Assembly (NCBI GenBank): GCA_964551295.1
Contig: CAZKDJ010000061.1
Coordinates: 1 to 20,335, forward strand
Origin: JAFGED01 sp964551295
GTDB lineage: Bacteria; Chloroflexota; Anaerolineae; B4-G1
Length of the DNA stretch: 20,335 nucleotides
Reading direction: 5' to 3'
The position numbers were made by a program, and so were the translations under genes. The notes under the pieces were generated by a model. That model saw nothing but the letters and a program-made list of their open reading frames with translations, was not told the DNA's origin and did no database searches. Below are positions 14,603 through 20,335 of the stretch, one piece after another. Position 1 is the stretch's first letter. Each line of letters starts with the position of its first letter.

Positions 14603-15790
14603 ATGAGCACTTTCAAGCTATCCTCCCAAGACAAAGCCGATCTAACCACCTTTCTCCGTGACTTGGTACGGACACCGAGCCCTTCATCCCAAGAAAGCAC
14701 TGTGGCAGAGCGCATCATGGTGGAAATGACCAAACTCGGCCTGCGCAACGTACACGTCGATCAGGCCGGTAGCGTCATCGGCTGGGTTGGTGCAGGCACG
14801 GGCCCGCTGCTGATGCTCAACAGCCACATGGACACGGTGCGCGTCAGCAGTCCCGACACCTGGCATCACGCCCCCTTTGGAGCCGAGATCGACCGTGGGA
14901 TGCTCTACGGCCTGGGCGCGTGCGATGCCAAGGGTGGATTGGCAGCGATGGTCTATGGCGCCAAGCTCCTGCAAGACGTCAAGCTCAAGGGCGACGTCGC
15001 TTTGGTGTTCGTGGTCCAGGCAGAGTCCTGCGAGGGTGTGGCAGCTCAGGTTCTGATCGAGGAGGAAGGCATCCATCCGGACTGGGTGGTGCTGGGCCAA
15101 TCGACAGATCTGAACATCAGCCGTGGACAGCGCGGCCGGTTGGAGATGCGTCTGGTCACCTATGGCCGTTCGGCCCACGCCGCCTGCCCCAATCTAGGCA
15201 ACAACGCCATCTATGCCGCCGCACGCCTGGTGTTCGGCCTGGAACTGCTGGCCGGACAACTGGGAGACGATGCTTTCCTCGGCCCCGGAACCCTAGCAGT
15301 CACGGACATCCGCTCTAGCGCCAGCAGCCGAACCGTCATCCCCGATCGCTGCGAACTGATCATCGACCGGCGCTTGACGCTGGGAGAAAACGAGACCATG
15401 GCCCTCTCGGAAGTGCGACGGATCATCGCCCGCGAGGGGATTGAGGCACAGGTTCAGGTCACCGACTGCGAGATCACCACCTACACCGGCTACACGCACC
15501 ACAAGCGTGCTTTCTACCCGGCGTGGGTGATGGCCGAGGATCACCCGCTGGTCATCACCGCCGCGCAAGCCATCCGGGCCCAGACCAAGCGGCGCCCGCA
15601 AATCGGTCGATGGGACTTTTCCTCCGACGGGGTCTACACCGCGGGCGTGGCCGGTATCCCCACAGTCGGTTTTGGCCCGGGCGACCCGCGCTGCGCCCAC
15701 GCCGCCGACGAGCATGTGCGCCTGGACGATGTCTGCACCGCCGCAGAGGTGTACGCGCGGATGGCGGTCGAGTTGCTGGGAATGGAGTAG
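14603..15790 (+). CDS. M20-family (YgeY-like) hydrolase with altered active site
   Basis: This 395-residue protein follows the YgeY branch of M20 metallopeptidases/deacylases (ArgE/DapE fold). It starts FLRDLVRTPSPSSQES and carries SHMDTV (His75, Asp77), GACDAKGG (Asp108), GRSAHAACP (His192, lid-domain dimer histidine) and CAHAADEHV (His366, last metal ligand). Two expected acidic residues are changed. The usual EE pair reads QAESCEG, with Ala140 at the general-base place and Glu141 kept. The usual EPT metal ligand reads GQSTD, with Gln166. The fold and most metal ligands look intact. It may hydrolyse an unusual substrate, use another base, or have lost peptidase activity. The start is the ATG at 14603, set by the promoter just upstream. 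The next gene follows after 2 bp, so the two are co-translated or coupled. Confidence 0.88.
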   Translation: MSTFKLSSQDKADLTTFLRDLVRTPSPSSQESTVAERIMVEMTKLGLRNVHVDQAGSVIGWVGAGTGPLLMLNSHMDTVRVSSPDTWHHAPFGAEIDRGMLYGLGACDAKGGLAAMVYGAKLLQDVKLKGDVALVFVVQAESCEGVAAQVLIEEEGIHPDWVVLGQSTDLNISRGQRGRLEMRLVTYGRSAHAACPNLGNNAIYAAARLVFGLELLAGQLGDDAFLGPGTLAVTDIRSSASSRTVIPDRCELIIDRRLTLGENETMALSEVRRIIAREGIEAQVQVTDCEITTYTGYTHHKRAFYPAWVMAEDHPLVITAAQAIRAQTKRRPQIGRWDFSSDGVYTAGVAGIPTVGFGPGDPRCAHAADEHVRLDDVCTAAEVYARMAVELLGME

Positions 15791-15792
15791 AT

Positions 15793-16698
15793 TTGGGCGC
15801 ACTGCAGATTGCCCCCCAGGTCGCCCAGGCGCTGGAAGAAGGAACGCCCATCGTGGCGCTGGAATCGGCGCTCATCACCCACGGCTTTGCCCCCCCGGCC
15901 AACCTCGACATCGCCCGGCGGATGGAGGCCGCAATACGTGCCGCAGGCGCGCTCTCGGCCACCATCGCCATCCTCGATGGCAAAGCACACATCGGGCTTG
16001 CAGATTGGGAACTCCAGCGCTTAGCTGCCGACCGGTCGGCTCACAAGGCCAGCCTACGCGACCTGCCCATCCTTCTAGCTCAAGGCGTCAACGGCGGCAC
16101 CACCGTCGCCGCGACGATGACCCTGGCGCACCACGCCGGTATCGGCGTATTTGCCACCGGCGGCATCGGTGGCGTGCATCGCGGCCACCCGGAGGACGTC
16201 TCTGCTGATCTTACCGCCCTGGCTTCCACGCCCATCGTCACCATCTGCGCCGGGGCCAAGGCCATCCTCGACCTGCCGCGCACACTGGAGGTCCTGGAGA
16301 CCCACGGGGTACCCGTGATCGGCTACGGTACCGACGAGTTCCCCGCCTTCTACAGCCGCCGGTCGGGGCTGGGGGTGGACGCGCGGGTCGAGACATCAGA
16401 GGAGGTAGCGCAGATCGCACTGGCACGGACGGCACTGGGACTCCCGGCAGCGCTCTTGGTCTGCGTGCCTGTCCCCGAGGCCGACGAACTCCCGGCCGAG
16501 GAGGCCGAGATCGCCATCGCGCAGGCCGTGGCCGAGGCGGAGGAAAAAGGTATCGGCGGGAAAGCAGTGACGCCGTTCCTGCTGGCGCGCATGGTCGAAC
16601 TGACCGGCGGGCGGGCGCGTAAAGCCAACGAGGCGCTGCTGCTCAACAACGCCCGCACGGCGGCCCGCATCGCGCGCGTACTAGAGCACGTGAACTAA
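15793..16698 (+). CDS. psuG: Pseudouridine-5'-phosphate glycosidase
   Basis: This 301-residue cytoplasmic enzyme splits pseudouridine 5'-phosphate into uracil and ribose 5-phosphate (and can run backwards), the second step of pseudouridine breakdown. Motifs match the family end to end: VALESALITHG (Glu24), KASLRDLP (Lys85), NGGTTVAATM, FATGGIGGVHRG, DVSADLTAL (Asp139) and CAGAKAILDLPRTLEVLETH (Lys156, the Schiff-base lysine). Spacing of these residues is close to that recalled for E. coli PsuG (Glu31, Lys93, Asp149, Lys166). Length is normal. The start is a TTG at 15793 with GGAG 5 nt upstream, placed inside the last codons of the M20 gene. The longer open frame to 15523 overlaps that gene in another frame and is not used. 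No psuK kinase is adjacent, so pseudouridine phosphorylation would have to come from elsewhere. Confidence 0.93.
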   Translation: MGALQIAPQVAQALEEGTPIVALESALITHGFAPPANLDIARRMEAAIRAAGALSATIAILDGKAHIGLADWELQRLAADRSAHKASLRDLPILLAQGVNGGTTVAATMTLAHHAGIGVFATGGIGGVHRGHPEDVSADLTALASTPIVTICAGAKAILDLPRTLEVLETHGVPVIGYGTDEFPAFYSRRSGLGVDARVETSEEVAQIALARTALGLPAALLVCVPVPEADELPAEEAEIAIAQAVAEAEEKGIGGKAVTPFLLARMVELTGGRARKANEALLLNNARTAARIARVLEHVN

Positions 16699-16744
16699 CC
16701 CCAAGAGCCTTAAAACCAAGAACCCAAGCAAAGGAGGACACACC

Positions 16745-17500
16745 GTGAAAATACCCATTTCCTGGGACCTTCCCAAAGAGATCGTGGAGCGCTTTGGCCA
16801 GACGCCGGGCCGCCAGCGCGCGATGTGCGCCGACGGCCATCTCCTGCTCGTGCTGCACAAGGCGCCGTCCGCAGACGAGAGCGAGCGACGCGGCGCCTTC
16901 TTCTGGCGCAAGCCCAACGGGGATTGGGAGTCCACCGAACGAGGCCGAGGCCTTCAGGCGTTGCGCGCCCATGTCGAAGCCTACGACGTGTTGCAGAAAC
17001 GACTCGAGGAAGAATACGAGGACGCCGGCCGAGCGGATGACTACTTTCGTATTCTCGAACAGGTCGCCCCGCTGAGCCACGCCGCGAGCAACCTCCATGA
17101 CGTTCTGCAATCGGCAAGAGAGGCGGTCCGTGAAGATAGAGACATCATCGACCTGCGAGACTGGGCCTACCAGATCGAACGCGGTTTCGAACTGCTCTAC
17201 ACCGACACCAAGAACGCCCTCGACTATAGCATCGCCAAGCGGGCCGAGGAAGAAGCCCTTCTCAGTCGGCAGGCCGTGCAGACGGGCCACCGCCTCAACA
17301 TCCTCGCCGCCATCTTTTTCCCGCTGACGGCCATCGCCAGCCTGTTCGGCATGAACATGCGCAGCGGTTTGGAGAACTCGCCGGTTTGGGTCTTTTGGGT
17401 CGTCTTCCTGGCGGGCATCCTCGTCGGTATCGTCGTCTGTGAGTGGGCATTGGGAAAGCTCGCACGGCGCATCAGGGATATCAAAGACCTAGTGGATTGA
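16745..17500 (+). CDS. Short CorA-like membrane protein
   Basis: 251 residues. The C-terminal third is typical of the CorA family of divalent-cation channels: a long helical region, a helix NILAAIFFPLTAIASLF, the GMN signature (Gly202-Met203-Asn204) and a second helix (about 213-235) with a basic end KLARRIRDIKDL. The N-terminal soluble part (about 1-180) is shorter than in usual CorA proteins of 310-370 residues and starts ISWDLPKEIVERFG. A mostly helical stretch with many charged residues follows. It may form pentameric Mg2+/Co2+/Ni2+ channels, but the small regulatory domain makes the ion and gating uncertain. The start is GTG 16745 with AAAGGAGG 7 nt upstream. It is followed by the GpsA-like gene after 21 bp. 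Confidence 0.82.
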   Translation: MKIPISWDLPKEIVERFGQTPGRQRAMCADGHLLLVLHKAPSADESERRGAFFWRKPNGDWESTERGRGLQALRAHVEAYDVLQKRLEEEYEDAGRADDYFRILEQVAPLSHAASNLHDVLQSAREAVREDRDIIDLRDWAYQIERGFELLYTDTKNALDYSIAKRAEEEALLSRQAVQTGHRLNILAAIFFPLTAIASLFGMNMRSGLENSPVWVFWVVFLAGILVGIVVCEWALGKLARRIRDIKDLVD

Positions 17501-17521
17501 CAAAGCACCAAGGAGAACGCC

Positions 17522-18583
17522 GTGACAAACGTTGCAATTGTAGGAGCCGGCTACATGGGAACGGCCACCGCCTGGCCGCTGACCGACAACGGCCACACGG
17601 TGCGCCTGATCGGCACCCATCTGGACCGCCACATTATCGAAAGCTGCATCGAGCAGCGCTATCACCCCAAGCTCAAGCGGCAGCTTCCCGAGGACATTCG
17701 GCCTTACTATGTAGAGGACATCGCCCAAGCGCTGGACGGCGCAGACGTGATCGTCAGCGGCGTGAACTCGCTGGGGGTGCACTGGATCGGCCGGACGATC
17801 GGCCCTCACCTGCGGTCCGGTCAGTCGATCATCGCTGTGACCAAGGGATTGGAAGCAGCGGAGGACGGCACGCTGCGCATCCTGCCGGACGTGCTGTACG
17901 ACGAGCTGCCGGAGGGTGTGCGAGACGAGGTAAAGCTGGCCGCCATCGGCGGGCCGTGTATCGCTGGAGAGCTGGCAGGCCGCCGCCAAAGCTGCGTTGT
18001 CTTTGGATCGCGCGACGGCAAAGCAGCAGAGCACATGGCGGCGATCTTTCGCACGCCGTACTACCACGTGTGGACGACCACCGACCTGGTGGGGCTGGAG
18101 ACGTGCGCCGCGCTGAAGAACGGTTACACGTTGGGTGTGGGGCTGGCGGCAGGTCTTTTGGAACGAGAAGGAGGCGTTGACGCGGCGGGCGCGCACATGC
18201 ACAACCTGGCCGCCGTCGTCTTTGCCCAATCCTGCACAGAGATAGAGCGCATGCTCCAATTGATGGGCAGCACGCGCGCCTTTGCCTACTGGCTGCCGGG
18301 GGCCGGCGACCTGTTCGTCACCGTCCAGGGCGGGCGCAGCATGCGGCTGGGCAAGCTGATGGGGCAGGGACACAGTTACGAAGAAGCGCGAGAAATTATG
18401 GAGGAAGAAACACTGGAGGCGGCCTTCATCGTGCAGCAGATGGGAAAGGCACTGCCCAACTTGACGGCGCAGGGTCTCATCGCTCCAGACGATTTCCCCC
18501 TAATGCGCGCGCTGGTGGATACAGTCGTCCACGAACAGCCCATCGACCTGCCGTTGGATGCATTTGCGCACGGCGGCATCTGA
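17522..18583 (+). CDS. NAD(P)-dependent glycerol-3-phosphate dehydrogenase-like protein
   Basis: This 353-residue protein has the GpsA fold. The N-terminal Rossmann domain has VAIVGAGYMGTATAWPL, then come KGLE (Lys108), IGGPCIAGELA and GLETCAALKN (Lys199), and the substrate region contains GAGDLFVT (Asp263). GpsA makes sn-glycerol 3-phosphate from dihydroxyacetone phosphate for phospholipids. The phosphate-binding part that normally reads SRNRxxG reads GGRSMRLG here, with Arg272 kept and the following Asn replaced by Ser273; the usual cysteine before it is missing. This could be a true but divergent GpsA or a paralog for a related phosphate substrate. The start is GTG 17522 with AAGGAG 6 nt upstream. 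The next gene begins 12 bp after the stop. Confidence 0.85.
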   Translation: MTNVAIVGAGYMGTATAWPLTDNGHTVRLIGTHLDRHIIESCIEQRYHPKLKRQLPEDIRPYYVEDIAQALDGADVIVSGVNSLGVHWIGRTIGPHLRSGQSIIAVTKGLEAAEDGTLRILPDVLYDELPEGVRDEVKLAAIGGPCIAGELAGRRQSCVVFGSRDGKAAEHMAAIFRTPYYHVWTTTDLVGLETCAALKNGYTLGVGLAAGLLEREGGVDAAGAHMHNLAAVVFAQSCTEIERMLQLMGSTRAFAYWLPGAGDLFVTVQGGRSMRLGKLMGQGHSYEEAREIMEEETLEAAFIVQQMGKALPNLTAQGLIAPDDFPLMRALVDTVVHEQPIDLPLDAFAHGGI

Positions 18584-18595
18584 AAGCGGGAGATT

Positions 18596-19717
18596 GTGAC
18601 GGACGTCTATCAAAAACTGGCCCGCCACCTGGACGACCTGCCGGGCGGCTTTCCCCCGACGGAGAGCGGCGTGGAACTGCGCATCCTGCGCCGGCTTTTC
18701 ACGCCCGAGGAGGCCGAGCTGGCCCTACACTTGACCCTGCTTCCCGAACCTCCCCACGTGATCGCGCGCCGGGCCAATCTGACCACCGAGGAAACCACCT
18801 GCCGCCTGGAGGAGATGGCCGGCAAGGGACTCATCCTCAGATTCGAATCCAAGAGGGGCAAGGCGACGTACATGGCCGCTCAGTACGTCGTCGGCATCTG
18901 GGAGTATCAGGTGAACCGTCTCAACCCAGAACTGGTGCAGGACATGGAAGAGTACCTGCCCACCCTGCTCGACTTTGACGAGTGGCAGAAGGCGCCCCAA
19001 CTGCGCACCATCCCCGTGGCCGAAAGCATCAATACCCAATTGGAGGTGGCGTCCTACGAACAGGCCGAGGAACTCGTGCGCTCTGCCCAAAAGATCGTGG
19101 TAGCGCCCTGCATCTGCCGGCGGAAGCGCGCCTTGATAGGCGAAGGGTGCGGCAAACCCCTGGAGAGCTGTTTCTGCTTCGGGATGGGTGCAGATTACTA
19201 CGAGCGCAACGGCTTGGGTCGGGCCATCAACCAACAGGAAGCCCTGGCGATTCTGCAGAGAGCCAATGAGGTCGGACTGGTGCTACAACCCAGCAACGGC
19301 AGAGCCGCCTCATTCATGTGCTGCTGCTGTGGCTGTTGCTGCGGCGTGCTGAGGAGCATCAAACGCCACCCCCAACCGGCCAGCATCGTCTCCACCCCCT
19401 TCATAGCAACTGCCGACCCCGAAACCTGCACAGGATGTGGTGCCTGCATCGAGCGCTGCCAGATGGAGGCCCTACAGTTGAGAGATGGAAAAGTGACTTT
19501 GGACATCGATCGCTGTATCGGCTGCGGCCTGTGCGTCTCCACCTGTCCCACCGGATCCCTGACCCTGTCTCGCAAGCAAGCTTCCGAACAAAAAGTGCCC
19601 AAGGATTACATCCGATCTCTCATCCATCTGGCACGAGAGCGAGGCAAGCTGAGAATTACAGGCTTGATCGCCATGGTCGTCAAATCCGGAGTGGATAGGC
19701 TCCTGACCACAAGATAG
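18596..19717 (+). CDS. Winged-helix/iron-sulfur protein with Cys-rich motif
   Basis: 373 residues, GTG start with GGGAG 3 nt upstream. The N-terminal 100 residues look like a winged helix (LRRLFTPEEAELALHLTLL and VIARRANLTTEETTCRLEEM, then a wing-like KGLILRFESKRGKATYM). A middle domain has CICRR (Cys172, Cys174), Cys185 and CFCFG (Cys192, Cys194). A run CCCCGCCC covers residues 242-249. The C-terminus carries a ferredoxin-type pair of 4Fe-4S motifs: CTGCGACIERC (Cys278, 281, 284, 288) and CIGCGLCVSTCP (Cys307, 310, 313, 317). Similar proteins with the LPGGFPPTESGVELRIL start occur in anaerobes as uncharacterised 4Fe-4S proteins. The layout suggests a redox protein or redox-sensing regulator, but neither role is shown. 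Its partner may be the GpsA-like enzyme next to it. Confidence 0.82.
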   Translation: MTDVYQKLARHLDDLPGGFPPTESGVELRILRRLFTPEEAELALHLTLLPEPPHVIARRANLTTEETTCRLEEMAGKGLILRFESKRGKATYMAAQYVVGIWEYQVNRLNPELVQDMEEYLPTLLDFDEWQKAPQLRTIPVAESINTQLEVASYEQAEELVRSAQKIVVAPCICRRKRALIGEGCGKPLESCFCFGMGADYYERNGLGRAINQQEALAILQRANEVGLVLQPSNGRAASFMCCCCGCCCGVLRSIKRHPQPASIVSTPFIATADPETCTGCGACIERCQMEALQLRDGKVTLDIDRCIGCGLCVSTCPTGSLTLSRKQASEQKVPKDYIRSLIHLARERGKLRITGLIAMVVKSGVDRLLTTR

Positions 19718-19733
19718 AAAAAGGAGGTTTCCC

Positions 19734-20335
19734 ATGGCACAAGCAGGCATTCACAGCATCGCCGGCATGGCAGTGCGCAAATGGACACCAAACCGCAAGT
19801 GGTTGATGTTGGGCATCGTCCTCGGCAATCCACTGCCCGATGCCGACAACCTGGCCGTGGCCATCGCCACGCTCACCGGCCAGCCGACGGAGGGACTGCA
19901 CCGCACCTTCACCCACAGCCTCTTCACCGTCGCCGCCGTCGTCGTCGCCTTCTACGTCATCGCCTGGGCCATCAAACGCCCCCACTGGGGCAATCTGGGA
20001 TTGGGACTGGGCATCGGCATCTTTATGCACATCCTACTCGACCTGCTGATCTGGTTCAACGGCGTAGAGATTTTGTGGCCCGTCCCATCGTGGATAAACC
20101 TGTGGAACGGCGTCACCATGCCCGACTGGTGGACAAAGCTGATGATGCCGGTCGAGTTTCTGGCCTTCGCCCTATTCTTCGTCCTGCTCCACGTGACGGC
20201 CCGCAAGCGCAACACCGACGGCGACTACCTGCGCACGCTGTGGATCTGGATCGGGATACAAAGCGCGCTGTTCGTGATCTTGACCGTGTTGGTCTACACC
20301 ATGGAGCAGGGGTTCATAATCCTCCACGGCGCGCT
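19734..20335 (+). CDS. YdjM/DUF457-like membrane metal-dependent hydrolase (partial)
   Basis: The frame is open from ATG 19734 to the window end (200 complete codons), so the C-terminus is missing. AAGGAGG ends 7 nt before the start, and the gene follows the iron-sulfur gene by 16 bp. Motifs match the YdjM/DUF457 family of membrane-bound, presumably metal-dependent hydrolases: GIHSIAG (His7), NPLPDADN (Asp36, Asp38), HRTFTHSL (His56, His61) and MHILLDLL (His99, Asp103). Several hydrophobic helices lie at about 63-80, 88-105, 140-160 and 175-195. The substrate is unknown. Confidence 0.82.
   Translation, partial: MAQAGIHSIAGMAVRKWTPNRKWLMLGIVLGNPLPDADNLAVAIATLTGQPTEGLHRTFTHSLFTVAAVVVAFYVIAWAIKRPHWGNLGLGLGIGIFMHILLDLLIWFNGVEILWPVPSWINLWNGVTMPDWWTKLMMPVEFLAFALFFVLLHVTARKRNTDGDYLRTLWIWIGIQSALFVILTVLVYTMEQGFIILHGA

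Noticed and set aside
17443..18180. 245-codon plus-strand frame overlapping the GpsA-like gene
   Set aside because: Arg/Gly/His-rich frame-shifted shadow; the GpsA frame has all family motifs and a ribosome binding site.
19316..19345. TGC-rich stretch as a sequencing or frame error
   Set aside because: The frame stays open with two proper ferredoxin motifs afterwards, and I recall homologs with Cys-rich blocks at this place.

Overview
The window reads as chromosomal DNA of a Chloroflexota bacterium, most likely Anaerolineae-like; this is an inference. It rests on moderately high GC, very large multi-GAF and multi-module membrane proteins, a LysM/SdrB-type surface protein, heptanucleotide repeat arrays inside and between genes, and an intergenic palindromic repeat of the kind often mistranslated as 'HSERSEES'. 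No rRNA, tRNA, CRISPR array, transposase or prophage gene was seen.

Left part (1-5400, minus strand): a 1315-residue membrane sensor histidine kinase with five GAF domains (84-4031), preceded in its reading direction by a GT4-type glycosyltransferase (4261-5382). A perfect hairpin lies at 1-29 and a probable terminator separates the two genes.

Centre (5400-14200), a cell-surface glycan or surface-protein region. Running right from a near-perfect sigma-70-type promoter are a GT39-like polytopic glycosyltransferase (5439-7517), a secreted and anchored LysM/SdrB-like protein (7590-9188) and a 1175-residue polytopic protein of the PTPS-related/YfhO-like kind (9240-12767). Facing them is a polyprenyl-phosphate sugar-1-phosphate transferase (12779-14194, minus), which normally starts lipid-linked glycan assembly. 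The GT39-like protein and the 1175-residue protein end in the same type of soluble beta-rich module, once in the first and four times in tandem in the second. This stretch carries several independent 7-nt repeat arrays. Three of them are translated in the giant protein and one spans a gene end. A hairpin with a GUAA tetraloop covers the ribosome binding site of the giant gene.

A 408-bp divergent intergenic region (14195-14602) holds two palindromic repeats, further inverted and direct repeats, and two back-to-back promoters.

Right part (14603-20335, plus strand), a tightly packed probable operon: a YgeY-like M20 hydrolase with two substituted active-site carboxylates, pseudouridine-5'-phosphate glycosidase (PsuG), a short CorA-like membrane protein, a GpsA-like dehydrogenase with an altered substrate motif, a winged-helix/iron-sulfur protein with a run of cysteines, and a YdjM/DUF457-like membrane protein cut by the window end. 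GTG and TTG starts are common here. The first gene appears to be transcribed with almost no leader.

No single clearly new defence or mobile system was found. The best leads are the shared and tandem C-terminal module, the codon-phased heptamer insertions, the RBS-masking hairpin, and the M20 and GpsA paralogs with changed active-site motifs.
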